From positions 16,734,151-16,798,150 of the forward strand of contig NC_135563.1 of NCBI RefSeq assembly GCF_964340395.1: a stretch of 64,000 nucleotides of DNA, read 5' to 3'. The notes beneath the pieces are model-generated. The model did no database searches. It had not been told where the DNA came from and saw only the letters and a program-made list of their open reading frames with translations. This DNA comes from Glandiceps talaboti. Lineage: Eukaryota; Hemichordata; Enteropneusta; Spengelidae. Numbering within the stretch: position 1 is the first letter of the stretch; every line of letters starts with the position of its first letter. Positions 12,808 through 26,300 of this stretch are shown piece after piece. The position numbers and the translations under genes are program-made.

Positions 12808-12928
12808 TTTTCTTCATTCAGCTGGAAAATACCCGTAAGCCAAGGGGTTGCCACTACTCCTCTAGCGACTCAGTGACGTGACAAGGCCCCTTAGGTCACT
12901 CGCATTTTCCTTGGCTGAATGAAGAAAA
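12808..12928. mobile_element. 121-bp foldback (MITE-like) element
   Basis: TTTTCTTCATTCAGC at the left is matched by GCTGAATGAAGAAAA at the right, and similarity of the arms continues inward through AAGGGG/CCCCTT, so almost the whole element can form one imperfect hairpin. No open frame. Typical of a non-autonomous foldback DNA transposon; superfamily not determinable and no target duplication recognised. Confidence 0.6.
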
Positions 12929-13814
12929 TATTGGGGAATATCTAAGTGTAGAAAGGCACACTATAGTACATATGTTGGGATGGCAGGTTTAGTGTTAAAG
13001 AGTGTTTCAAAAGGCACATCGGCATGTTTGCTGAATTGACTGACTGAATGTAGCTAAAATGACATTATTAGCTACTGTTGCTCATAATACAAATTTGGAT
13101 GATTAGCTGCTCTTTCTAATGTAACCCTGGTTTACAATCAATCCATGACTCTCTTTCATACTCTCGTAACTTTCGGGTTATTAAATTCCCGAAATTGAAC
13201 TAAATGAAAAGAAGTGGTGTGTGTGTCAAACAAAAGAAAATGTATCAAAAAAGACGGAACGTGCTTTAATAATGCAAAGCGAGTATATTTACGTCTAAAA
13301 TATGGTTGGTACGTGAACACTAGTAATCAGTATAGCTTTGGAAACACGCGTATCATTCGACACTTATATAGTTCTTTTCTGTACTCGACAATAATGAGAC
13401 AAGCTATACCCGAGGATCGTCATATATCAAACATATGACTTAATTCCCCTAAAGGCTTTTATGATAGCGTCAGTGATATAGATGTGTAGTCAGCTTTTCG
13501 AGTTATAATTTATTTTTTATGAGTTCATCAAAATACCAAAAATTATCATAGAACAGATTATGATGTGTTTGCTTGCTTTTGTTATTTTTGGCCTCCCTCA
13601 AAATTCAAAATTCGTTAATTGCTTTCAACTAAATTTATATAATATAATATGTATTTAGAATATTATGGATTTAACGATATTGATCAATTAATGTAGAATA
13701 TCAGCGGTAATTGGAAGAATTCTTGCACTATAGGCTGCTCCCTCATTCATAATCATATGAAATCTGTTCTCCTTCGTGAAATGGTGAATATAGTAACCCT
13801 GGGTACTTCAAGTC
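12929..13814. other. No gene seen
   Basis: AT-rich interval; a 74-codon frame at 13214-13438 has no splice or family support. Confidence 0.5.
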
Positions 13815-13890
13815 ACATACATACATACATACATACATACATACATACATACATACATACATACATACATACATACATACATACACACAC

Positions 13891-13959
<69 letters not shown>

Positions 13960-14060
13960 CATACATACATACACACACACACGCATACATACATACATAC
14001 ATACATACATACATACATACATACATACATACATACATACATACATACATACGTACGTAC
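13815..14060. repeat. Compound (ACAT)n-(GACA)n-(ACAT)n microsatellite
   Basis: ACAT units surround a central GACA block (about 13893-13928) and short ACAC runs, ending ACGTACGTAC. The long Tyr-Val-Cys or Ile-His-Thr frames across it are repeat artefacts. Confidence 0.95.
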
Positions 14061-15297
14061 AGTGTTCAAGTTTTCAAAATGTAGCACTGTGCTTGACAGA
14101 TTAGATTGTGCATCACTCAATTTTCCTCCGTAACGTCATTAGTAATAAGATAAGAAGTGAGTTGTATCCCCTTTTCAAGTGTTAGAATATGAGGACTGTT
14201 CACCGTCTTGACACTATCCTGCTATAAACAGTTTCTGCCGAAGAAATTATTCACAGTTTTTAAGATCTAAAGGTGATAAGATACATATACAGGCACAATG
14301 CCTTCCGTGTCACATTGCAAGATGCGTTCTTTTCCCATAAAAAGTATTCTATATACTTCACATTTTATGTCTCCCGTTACCACTTCAAATACAGTCATTG
14401 AGGTGTTAGTAGTATGAAAGGGGTTCTATGAAGAGCTGGAGACGATGAAAATGGCTTAAGGGTTTCAGATACTCATGAATCATGGTAGCTTTTAACAGTT
14501 ATAACTAATTCGTTTACGACACATGTTTTACGAAGTCACCTTAACCAACTGCCAGGGGCGTAAAGAAGTGTGTTATATTCATCGAAGCCGAATTATAGTG
14601 ATCGAAGTGTATAGTTGCGATTTTGATGACCTGTTTCTGATATATGCGTTCCATGTATCATGCCTGTTATGGTAAAGATCCGACCATTGCCGTTTATGAC
14701 GTATGTATCCTTTGGTACAAATATTCGCTAATACTGAAGCTTATCCTTAAGATTTCACGTTATGAAGGGCTTGCAAGGCTGAATTTTTTTTAAGTTGGCC
14801 CACCTTCGTTACTGAACTTTACAAAGTTTCCACTATAAGCTTAATAATGTCTGGTTGTTGGCCTTGTACCCTCATACTTATTTACACAACGAAAGCCTAA
14901 CATACCTTTCAATTTTGCCATCACTGACTAACCTTTCAAATATCATCGGAGATAATTACTTGACGACCTGCGTTCCAGTAATTTAAATGAGATATGAGAA
15001 CTTCATATATATCCACTAGGTCTAGAAACCTTTGAGGTTTAGTGTATAAGGATCTTTCAAAAGGACATGAGTATAACGCCGACGTCGACGCAAAGTCATT
15101 TATCCTTTACCAGTGATACTAACCATGGGGTCAGCGGTCTGGTTATCCCTTTATTTACTTTTGATCTTTCCATTACTTCTTGAGCTTTACTGGACTTTCC
15201 ATTTCGTTTGTCGTATAATGGCATTCTTGCTGTCTTAATGCAATGATGAACATCGCTAACAACACATAATAAATTGGTTTCTAACATCGGTAAGCAC
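14061..15297. other. No gene seen
   Basis: AT-rich DNA with only short frames and no identifiable repeat copy. Confidence 0.5.
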
Positions 15298-15512
15298 GTA
15301 CATACGTACATACATACATACATACATACATACATACATACATACATACATACATACATACATACATACATACATGCATGCATGCATGCATGCATGCATG
15401 CATGCATGCATACATACATACATACATACATACATACATACATACATACATACACACACAGACATACACAAACACACATACATACACACACATGCTGGAA
15501 ACACCCAGCGCG

Positions 15513-15562
<50 letters not shown>

Positions 15563-15579
15563 TGTATACACATACACAT
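15298..15579. repeat. Compound ACAT/ATGC/CG/CA microsatellite
   Basis: (ACAT)n, then a (ATGC)n palindromic block (about 15373-15410), (ACAT)n again, a broken CA/GACA segment, then (CG)6 fused to (CA)n. From 15508 to 15579 purine and pyrimidine alternate without a break. Confidence 0.95.
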
Positions 15580-15599
15580 CTAAGTACATATATTCGTGA

Positions 15600-16495
15600 C
15601 ATTATATAAATGTGTATATGTGTCTGTGTGAAATATGGGAGATGAAACTCTTGACTGCAATACGTTTATAGATCACAAGAATCTTTCCGTGAATTTATCA
15701 CTGTAGACAATGCCACCAGCGAAAATTATTAAACGTATTGGCTAAAATGAAATATGCGGAACATTAATAAGTGAAAATGTTGACATCGTGAGGTTATACA
15801 TTGGTTCATTACAAATATGTTTAGCTGTCCCTCGAGAAACACGAAAAGTGAGTCTAACAGCAACTATATCCTTATAGGCGACAGTGTGGAAATTGAAATT
15901 GGCTGTTTGCCCGACGTCTATACATTGTCCCTAAACATTGATCTTTTCATGTAAAGAAAGTGTAATTGCTGTGTACCGAAAAGACAAAAACGTGTACTGT
16001 CATACGCTCTTATGAAACTAAAATGTAATTTTCTAATCTTTTTAGGGACGTTTTGTGCCCTTAAAGACTAGAGCACGAGCGTTCGTGTCACAGGGCAGTT
16101 AAAGAAGATTTCGCTTTTCATAAATACTTGAATGAGGTTATAGGCTGAATTGTCTTTACTGTACTATAGATATGCTAGGGTTGTATCAAAACCAGATTCA
16201 AAAGCTGACATACAAGACACATACTTCATTCAAAACTATTGCACCAAAGAAAAACTTACATAGCATAAAGACTAGTACACTTATAAATGGGGGAAATGAA
16301 CGTGATTCTTTACCGAATCATCTTTAGAAAATTGCATCGGATGTAGTTTGGTGATTACTGTGGGCGAGTGTTCACAATGAGATATGCATTTTCGTAGATA
16401 GATAGCGTGTGAGTGTTACCCAAATTCACTTTACATATTGAAGGCTAGTGAAAACTTTGAAAATTGGAAATCCAATTTCCTTGATAGTCTTCCCC
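15600..16495. other. No gene seen
   Basis: AT-rich, no supported feature. Confidence 0.5.
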
Positions 16496-16503
16496 TGACG
16501 TCA
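16496..16503. promoter_or_regulatory. Perfect CRE palindrome TGACGTCA
   Basis: Exact octamer lying about 25 bp outside the left arm of the inverted-repeat element that follows; whether it belongs to that element is unclear. Confidence 0.25.
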
Positions 16504-16837
16504 ATAATGAGTTTCTTTAGATTCCATTTGCAAACGTTTAATTTTATCAATCCTATGTCTAACAAAGCTTTCGATGCCAAATTGAAATGAGTAGCCCTAT
16601 CATTCACAAGATTAAATTCACATAGTCGTAATTATATCCCATCTTGGGTACGACGACCAAACGTTTCTTGTTCAGGTGTGATTGTGATTTGCGATAGATG
16701 TCATTCTGTTGACATTTGAGATTAAAGTTCATAGTATCGTTTGAAGACATATATTCTGCCAGGGAGGGTTGCATCTTGCACTGATAAGTATCTGTCGATT
16801 ACAAAACCCCACGTCTTCAATGTAACTATTTCTTTCA

Positions 16838-16880
16838 AGTGGCCATATGGATGAGAAATGGATATATTTATTTTGGATGT
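16838..16880 (+). repeat. Single arm of the AGTGGCCATATGG element
   Basis: AAGTGGCCATATGGATGAG followed by ATTTATTTTGGAT.TTTAAT matches the arms of the element at 49448-49778. No partner arm is present within several hundred bases, so this is a solo or truncated end. Confidence 0.6.
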
Positions 16881-17041
16881 TTAATGAAAAGAACAAATTT
16901 GCTATGTTCCTCTACTGAAAAGAACAATGAGAAATGTTTTAATGAACACAGTCTGTTTTCGTTATTCGCTAAATATAAAAATCACGTCCTATAATTTAAT
17001 GCAAACGTTTTGAACGTTTTAAAAAGTTTATGAAAGTTATT

Positions 17042-17042
<1 letters not shown>

Positions 17043-17098
<56 letters not shown>
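17043..17098. repeat. (CA)28 dinucleotide array
   Basis: Uninterrupted CA run of about 56 bp followed by CGTACGTG, inside the inverted-repeat element. Confidence 0.95.
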
Positions 17099-17100
<2 letters not shown>

Positions 17101-17515
17101 ACGTGGGCCGCGTTGTTCCAGTTTGTTTTTCAAAAACAAAAACATAGTTATTTCATTATTTATTAAATACTTATTTCTTACACATATGATCATGTCCAAT
17201 AACAATTATTGAGTAAATTGATCTACTTTCAAATTACCATGCAGGTGTATGCGGCATGCTTTTTAGCCGCTAGTATCATCTCACGAGGTATTATGTATTT
17301 TGAGTGTCAAAATGACATCTACAAAGGAAATAATTATCATTAATAATAAAATGACATGAAATATGTACATGACTTAACAAAAAACAGTCGTCGTATACAA
17401 GGCGGGATATAACTACACATATGTGAATTTAATCTTGTGAATGATAGGGCTACTCATTTCAGTTTGGCATCGAAAGCTTTGTTAGACATAGGATTGATTT
17501 GTCTTGGTGTTTGCA

Positions 17516-17859
17516 GTCCCTGGTTAATGAACGTGTCAGGTAACAGAACATCACTGTCATCAGCTAGCCAAACTGTCAGATGAGACAAAGAATCGTACAT
17601 ATCACGTGATATTTAGAAATAACAAATACCAAGATTATGACATTGTCGATTTGGCAGCAAACCTAAGTTGGAGGTTATCACTCAGGCTATTGAAAACGAC
17701 AATGAATGATCCTTAATCTATTTTTTTATATTGATTATATCATACTTTCTAAATGAACAATTTTACTTTGAAGTGAACAGAATTATAGTTTTGGCCATTA
17801 TCATATTCCATTTTCTAGCAAGTTCTAGAACAATTATCATTATCACCACCACAACCACC

Positions 17860-17893
<34 letters not shown>

Positions 17894-20800
17894 TCATCAT
17901 CGTCAGAGATATATATATAAGTTCTACATCACCTTCTCTTCCTCTAAAAATATTTCTGATGGCGTACAATAAATGTTTAACATAGAATAACTGTGGAGAA
18001 AAGTTAATACAGAGCAGGGAGGGACATACTAATCTGCACCAGTGATGATGTGTATCAAACAGTACTTCTTAGATGCCTGTGTAGGCGATAATCATCGGAA
18101 TGCCTGCAGCAAATAATAAGCGTCACGTTTTCTCCAGTATTATATCGACGTTTACTGTAAAAATGAGTTAATCCTATCCGGAGGGATCCCTGTATCCTCG
18201 GTTTTAAAACGAATTAGGGGGTTCTTTGAGCTTTTCCTAGCTAGATTAGTGTCAACAATCACCCACTCAAACCCTTCTTCACGATTATAAAGTTTGTGGA
18301 GAATAAAGTTGTGCCTAAATCAAGTCACCTTATTAACCTTGATAATGACATTCTTAGTTCAACAGGACGATTGTTGTTGTCAAATGTCAATTAGGAAATT
18401 TAAAGTGATTTGATTTTAACAGATAGGTCTGTTGTGATGTCATTTTCAGTAGAATACACTTATCAAATGAAAGTCAAATTAATTGGAAGTGCATTGAAAA
18501 TCTTGTTTGAAAAATATAGTACGTTAGAAATATTTATCTGTAATACCCTATCAGACTTATGATATACATCAACCTGAAGGCTGTACATTTAGTGAAGACC
18601 TGTTATGAGCAAACATCAGAACTGCTACTGACGACATTACGTGGAAACAAGATATATGTAATTCAATGAATATACATCCAATCGTGTGTACACGTACACA
18701 TGATTTGTACTGGGGCACATGAGTAAGTCGTCAGAGGTGGTGTAGCAATGCCACTAAAGCAATTACGCAAAAAGTAATATTGTCTTTTTTCCAAATTTGT
18801 TTGAATTTAATGCAGGGTTGTCATATTGCAAGAAAACAAGTTCAGTCAATCTGAGTTTGTCTCGATCAACCCTGTCAATAAAGCTGACAATCATTGTTTT
18901 AGTTTTAATGTAATGTTTATATTTCATTTGACCAGTTCAAAATAACATACAACGAAGTTGACACTTACTTAAATGTTAAGTTTAGCAAAAACAGAGTCAG
19001 ATAGCTTACCTTTTGGGCACAATCTTCCTGTAGTATTCAATACATTACTGCCGTACAGTGTACTAAATTACTAAGCATGTACAGCTACATATGACTAAAT
19101 CCTGTTTCTATTTCGCTATAATGGCATATCGCTGTTAACAAGTGTAACAGCCATCACGACCTCAAGGTTTCCCATGGGATTTCCATGTCTTGACCTTTCA
19201 TTAGGTTTCACAGTCAAAAGTCCCCACTGACGATTAACAAGTCTTCGATGGTGACACGATCCGCAATACATATTTCTGTTAAGGTGAAAGTCATTAGAAA
19301 GGTAGCAATAGGTTTGATCCAAACTCATCAATCATATTTCAATGTTTACAAATATGTGTCGTGACACAGGTATGTAGGACAGTTGTTTGAACATGTTATT
19401 GTCTTGGTATCGACATATACATTAACATTTTTATAAAGAGTTAATCACAATATGTTACATTTCAATATAATATATGCAGCGCAGGTATAATCATTATATA
19501 GTTTGTATAATAATACATATCGAATAAACAGTATAAAAAAAACTATCATTCTTATAAATGAGACAAATGGTTCATCTAATATTGACCTTTCATTGAAACA
19601 ACTCTGTTATGCCTTTCCTGTACTTCTTGCTTGTCTAATAACAAATTGAAGTGACATAAGTCAGTCAACATAACTGTTGTATCTGTGGGAGTAAGAAGCT
19701 TAGTTTAAACATCAAACATCAAACCTCTATGATTTGGCCGCAGGTTATTACTATGAAAATTTATTTGATTGCATTCATACGATGACAGTGGTGTGATTTG
19801 GTTACAGGTTATTAGTATCAATGTTTCCAATATATGGTACGTTCGCCCCTATTGATATTCACCTACACACTTAACTTTGCTGTCTCTATATATTTTAAAT
19901 ACTTACGTATATTAAATATATCCCCTACCAGTCATAAGCTAGCTAAATTTCAACTTAATATAACAGACCACATTATAACATAAAACCATCATCATATACA
20001 ATTTGCCAGTTTTGAATTGAATACAATCAGCTAATTCATGTAGGAAATGAGGCTTTGAGTTGTTTGACAAGAGGTTTTAAACATATACAAAGACCAACTA
20101 GCCATCACGACCACACGTTCCCTGAAGACTTCGATGATTGATAATCACATATGATGAAGCATAAATGAACAGTTTCTAATTAACTTTTTATATGAATACT
20201 GTATAGATATTATGAATTATCAATATGTGATTACTTTCATTACATGTAGGTGTCATTTATGACAAGTACTAACCAATAGCAAAGTGTCATGGGGAATGTC
20301 TATATGTAATTGAAACAATGAATTATAAACAAAGGAAAATTGAAGATTAAATATTAACTAGTGACCCCTTTAATCATGTCCTCGTGAACTTTAGACTCAA
20401 TAGGGTAGACCTTGTTTAGCTTTCCTTACCATGGAAACGGAAAGGTTTAAGTTAGTAAAATATTACCAATTACATGAACAGGGTATGTGTTAGTGGAGCA
20501 GCTAAGTGAACATCATGGAGTTAAAATGTAAAAGTATTCTAAAACATGGTAGATTTCAACAACTTTAAATTATGCATGACATTTCATACCTTGAACAGAA
20601 TTTCAGCTATGACATGGCAACACTATATTGCTGGGAATAGTTGCTTGAATAGCAAACCTAGCTAAAGACTATTCAGGCAGGTGTTCGCAATTTGAACTTA
20701 GAAAATATGGTAAAAAATACAGCAGTGCCTGTGAACACTATTCGTTCTTTACATTGTTAGGGCTGTTAGATAAATGTACAATATTAGGTTTACTAAAGGG

Positions 20801-23177
20801 ATAGAGAAGGTTCTAAAGTTTAGATTCCATAATCATCGCCTAAACGCTGTCACAAATCTCTAACAACAGTGCACATCATGCCTGCTAAGTGCAAGAACTG
20901 TGAATTTAAATCAGATAACGCAAATTATTCCAACAGTGTTATGTATTCTAACAATAAGCCTATTTGACAGCATAACATGACGCCCAGCATGAAGTCACGG
21001 GAAAATGTACCACAACAGTGAAATTCTGTCAATGCAATAAAATAACACATCTTTGCCTGTGTTGACATGAATTACAACAGAGTCACCTATCAAACCATTA
21101 ACATCGACATGAATGCTGAAACTGGTGCTGAGGGTTTTTATATATACAATGACAATATTAACAGCTTTCTTAGTATGCGTAGAGGAAGATTTCCTACTAA
21201 CCCGAGTCAATCATTTGCTATAAAGTACCTCTATAGTTCTTTTGTAATTTTCTTTGCTATAAACTAGCTGGAGCTTTTATTAAATAGGGAAATCATTGGT
21301 ACTAAAAACGAGTTTACTTAGTCGCTGCACTGCAGAGAGCGTACAGGGTCATCAATAGGTCTATCTATGGAAGCTCCATATATCTGAGTAATATGGATGC
21401 AGGTGAAGATGTTTTTTTGTATCATTACGTTATTATACTATTAGTGTTGCATGATGAGTCTACATGAAGACTATTCAGTGGCTATGCTGATCGCATACTA
21501 TATAGTGCATTTTCTTGTAATAAAGAGTAATTTGGCGCAAGAAAATCAAGAGAAATGCGTTTAATAAAGTAATATGACATTTCAAATATGAACCAAATAA
21601 TCCAAGTATAACAATCCTTTCTAGCAGTCGATCGTCTGGATAAAACCTGGCAAAGAGACATCATAAAGGTAGTATCATAGATTTTATGACTATGATATTT
21701 AATGTAAAATAAATGATTATTTGAGTTTACGGTTGTTGAAGGTCGGATATATTTTGGAATGTATGTATTTTGTGTGTATTTATGCGAAGGTCGAGCTTGG
21801 TATTTATAGTCACAACTCAAATTATAGACAAGTAGCTCATATCTATTCAAGTTGATAAACGTTTCGGAGTTAGGAAATAATTGTAATCAAGTATGCAAAT
21901 TTAGGCCGCCTTCAATCGAATATACACATCAACGGATGCGTAGCTATTTGTCATGAAAACATTATGGTGTATGAAAAGAAGTACTCTCTGCAAGGAGTTG
22001 AACTCCCCCATTCCTCAACAGGCACTGCCTTAGGAGGTAGTTTCATAATTACTATAATACAGGCAAGCGCTATATATACAGGCGGCCTTATTTATGTGTC
22101 TACCCAATGCCATGGACAGCAAGTGTTCTCTCAAGACCATGCCCTTTTATTTTGATTTTCTGAATCAATTTCCCCAAATCAAACGATTTCATGTATATCA
22201 CAGAAACATAACTAGAGAGAGTGTATTGGTTTCTCATTTGCCATTCAAGTAGAGAAATATAGTAAAACTGATGGTGAAAGTTCATATGCACAAACGTTCA
22301 GTTTATATTCATATATTTGGTGGAAGATGAAATTACATTTACTAACATAATGACAAATATTTATTAATGACAATCCAAAGTAAATGCCCATTCTCATTCA
22401 TATTGCCTCTTTGGAAACTAGGTTAGTTGTAGCCTTGGACAAGAAAGAAGTTTAAAATTGTGCTTTTGGGCTATAAGGAGATAAGATAGCATAATAACGT
22501 TCCTAGCTCAAATTACATATTGACAGGGTAATATCCTAGGATTGGATTTTCATTTACTTTTAAGACTGTAAGGTAAAACAGTTTATGAAATATTTTCGAT
22601 ATGAAAATGATCCATAAAATGAATAGATAGAGATTAGGGAACTCGCCCTGGATATATAATATATTTTATGGGGTTTATTGCCATGCCTATTTGTCATACT
22701 TGAATGAATACTGTATATGGAAATAGGATGATCGAGTGAAATTCCTTATTCAAAGTATAATTTTCAAACTAAAAGACTTCAGCTTGTCAAAATTTCTTTT
22801 TCAATTTGAAGGTTTTATAATGACCACAGTAAACCTCCGTAAGGCTTTCGCTATAACGTCTTACAAATATGCTAAAAGTGTTAATCCTTGACATTGTCAG
22901 CTCAATACATATTTGATTATGTAAGTTACAACCTAAAGAGTCAGTAAAAAGTAAACACTATTCGTTTTTTAAGCAACATTGGAAATGCTGCGGTTGCGGT
23001 GTATGATTGAACAATCAATCGTTATACGACGAAAAAAGATATTATTAGGATGATGTTAATGTAATATCTTGGATATGAAATTCTTTAACATTTATTTGCT
23101 GTTTCTTTGTCTCAGGAAACTCTCATCTTTTCTCAGTTCAAATCATAACAAGTCATGAGGCACCATGTAATGTTTTG
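17516..23177. other. No gene seen
   Basis: Contains one trinucleotide array (about 17843-17901, ACC then ATC). Frames of 60-120 codons at 19116, 21482 and elsewhere are AT-biased, without splice-site support or recognisable domain. A short palindrome (ATCGTGTGTAC/GTACACATGAT) sits near 18681-18705. Confidence 0.5.
17843..17901. repeat. (ACC)n-(ATC)n trinucleotide array
   Basis: Same two triplets in the same order of interconversion as the array near 1 kb and the larger one at 57.6 kb. Confidence 0.9.
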
Positions 23178-23310
23178 AAATAGAAGTCAAAATGATGGTA
23201 AAATGAAGCCATTTTAGAACCCAAAATTCTTTATTTAAAAAGACCAGGAAAAAACTTTCATTTGGCAAATGGTAGAGAGACTTGAATAACTCTGATTTCG
23301 GGGGTATTGT
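23178..23310 (+). repeat. Dispersed repeat family R1, copy 3
   Basis: GAAGTCAAAATGATGGTAAA, AAGCCATTTTAGAACCCAAA and ACTTTCATTTGGCAAATGG keep the block order, but the middle segment is deleted relative to other copies. Confidence 0.55.
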
Positions 23311-26300
23311 TCCTCTCACGAAAGCCGTGTTTTTATGAAGTTTACAGGATAAGGCCGGGGCCACACCGCAATGGAGAAATAAGACAAACACGCACACAAC
23401 ATTGTCACGTGTTTAACTCGGACTGGTCTTTTAACTAAATAAAACAAATACAACACTTTTTACAGTAAAACAGCTTGACGTACGGAAATATGGTAAGTTT
23501 AAGAAAATACAATTTAAAATTACTGATGTCTGGGTGTGGCAAATCAAACTAGCCACAAAGGTCGATGGAAAAGTCTGTCTGCAGCCGAAGTATGAACTTG
23601 GAACTGCCAGTAGATATCACACAGTGACATGACATCGTCTTACACTGATGGCATATTCTGTTCCGCACATGGTCAAATTTGCGGCTCAGGTAAGATGTTC
23701 ATTGTTCTTTATGCAGACTCCAACATCATACTTCACTACAGCCAAATTATATGCAGTCTCCACAATTTACCATATTGTCTATTTTTATATTAACTTGTTT
23801 AGATCAGTTGCAACATCCAATTGGATGATCATATAGCCACCAGTTGACATTGATATGCAAATTCGACAGACTTGTTTATTACCGACTAACTGAGCCAATT
23901 TGAAGTCTGATATGCTAATTCACTACTAACTGATTTGCATACAAATTAAAGCAATGTCCGTTAGGTCCATCTAAAGTGAATGATTCGGTCAATATACTTT
24001 ACTAACCATGTCAACATCTTGTGACAGGTCCCATTGGTGCATTCTACAATAAAAACAAACGTTATCGCCGTTTAGAAGAGTGGTTACTTGGAAGAGTAGT
24101 TTCCTCAAGGGATTATTGGTTGTTCGTGTGCTTTTAAATTTCCAAGTACATGAGCTCAGTTACATTTCCCCTTTGGTTCCTGAAACTGGAATACAGAACT
24201 AGAAGACAATCACTCTTTAAGCTGTTGTTTGCATCGAGATTTGATTTCTTCCTGAAGAATTGTAATTTTTTAAACCAAATTTCTCAATAATTACATATTT
24301 ATTCCAGCTGAACGCCCTGACTAATCAGGAACTAGGTCACGATCATAATATTATGCTTTTCTTAGATTGCTACTCATGTTGTGTTCTGAATGACCCTCAT
24401 ACATACCCTTTCACTTGAAAATTATCGAATAACATTATTTAATAGAGTTTGCCAACCGGAAAAGAAATATTTATAATTTCAATACATCCATTATCAAATG
24501 CAATTTATGAAGCATTTTTCATCCCAATTCAGAAATTTTCAGACCGACTTTCAATTCAACCGTCCTTTTACAAATTTATAGTGCTTTAGGCGATGTTTAC
24601 AATCCATTGAACGTTTTTCTTAGAAACAGCACTTTTTTAGTTTCTAGATTGTTAAACCATAATTATTTTTTCGATGGCATTAATATTCGCAATTCCGCAT
24701 GTTATAACCATAATACATAAACAAACATTGTTTGGAATGGTCTTGTTCGTAGAATGTAGGTGAACATATCCATATGTCAAGTCACTTGAATCAGAAATGA
24801 TGCGTATATTGGAACTTTTTAATAGGACGTAATACTTCACGTAGGGGAAGTTTTAAACAAATATCAAAAGATCCAATACCTATTAGAAATTTATATTACG
24901 AAAGCTTGCGACAGTCAGTTTATTGAAAGCTAATCCGGACGGTTGTTATATTATTCAAAATGGTTAATATTCAAGCTTAACAATTCTATGTAGTGTAATG
25001 CAAAGTATTACAGTTATTCCGAAATTGAATAATATAACAAAAAATTAAGCAGGTTTTGACCTCTATTTAGATTTTTTTTCTACGTAATGCCTGCTGATTT
25101 AGATTTTAAAGAAGTTGATGGACTTTTCCTTACACGAATGAATGGTTTTTTATTACCGCGATACACCGAAGTATACTTTACAATGAAAGGTGCACTATCA
25201 TTTGAATAAGGATTTCTAACAACTTGAAAAGGTTAATCTTTATTCCTGTTCAGGTCACTTAGATTTTGTAAGATTTGGTACATTAAAACCCCAGAGATTT
25301 TATGGAAACACAGTACAAGTATTTTGAAATCTGGTGTAATGCTGAAGTAGGTTTTAGAAAGATGTATCTGGACCCTCCCTCCATCTGCATGCAATAAGAT
25401 AGGGATACCGTACAGGTCACTGCTTCTGTCACCATATGTCAGTGAACGCATACAGTATTTTCCCCTTGAATTAGTAAACATCATTATTAAACGCTGTGAC
25501 ACTTTCGGTTAGGTCTACAAAGTGTACGTTCTTATATCAAATAGCAAACATCAATGCTTAATTTCTGACATTGCATTGTTCGGTAACAAATGTACATGCA
25601 TAATTGAAGTATTGTTACACCTCATGCGTCAGTTCACACTCGATAGCGCGTTCAACAATCAAGATTCAAAAAGTGTATTATGCAGCATACACAATTTTCA
25701 TAAACACGACATCATAAGATGAGGGATGTTGCAATAAAAACAATTTTTTTCAATACAAACGTGACTGTGGAATATCACTTTTTCTCCATAGCAAAGATAT
25801 TGGAAACGGTAACAAGCTATTTGACACATCATATACGTCAAGTGATATATTTTACTGAGATTAAAAGAAAAATCATTTGCATAACTTGAATTGAATGATT
25901 TCAGGGATGCTTGTTCTATTTTCAACATTTTACAAAACATGATCGCGGCGACCCCATAATTTCATGCAGATTTCTAAGAGCAGAAGATACCTGTCTTTTA
26001 AAGATCATGTTCGATAAAATTCAAATTCGAAATATTGGAAGTATCTGATATTTTTATTGTAATGTTAATTGATGACATTAACTTTTGTTGAGAATTGTAC
26101 ACAGAGAATGAAATCGCACATAAATATAAGACTTTGTAAGGATTCGAATTTGAACTTAATAAATCAGCTGGATAATGTACCCTAAAGCGAGGTCAATTAA
26201 AACTAAAAGGTCGTCACCTGAGGTCGTAACATTTTTGGGCTTTTGACCTCATTACGGTGGCTGTCTGTCATGTATAAATTAAAGTGGTATTATGCTTGCC

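Larger units (their letters stand above)
16525..17515. mobile_element. ~990-bp element with long terminal inverted repeats
   Basis: The arm with ATCAATCCTATGTCTAACAA, GATGCCAAATTGAAATGAG and CATTCACAAGATTAAATTCA (16545-16625) recurs in reverse complement at 17415-17500; weaker similarity extends to about 16690 and 17350 (ACGACGAC plus TTTTTGTT). The core of about 90 bp is over 85 percent identical. The interior has no open frame and holds a single arm of the TTAA-type element (16839) and a CA array, so it is nested. Reads as a non-autonomous DNA transposon. Confidence 0.65.

Noticed and set aside
13743-14120. Long overlapping frames on both strands (Tyr-Val-Cys-Met and Ile-His-Thr repeats)
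   Set aside because: Translation of an ACAT/GACA microsatellite; open in every frame because the unit has no stop codon.
15096-15602. 168-codon minus-strand frame
   Set aside because: Mostly microsatellite translation; the non-repeat tail has no splice or family support.
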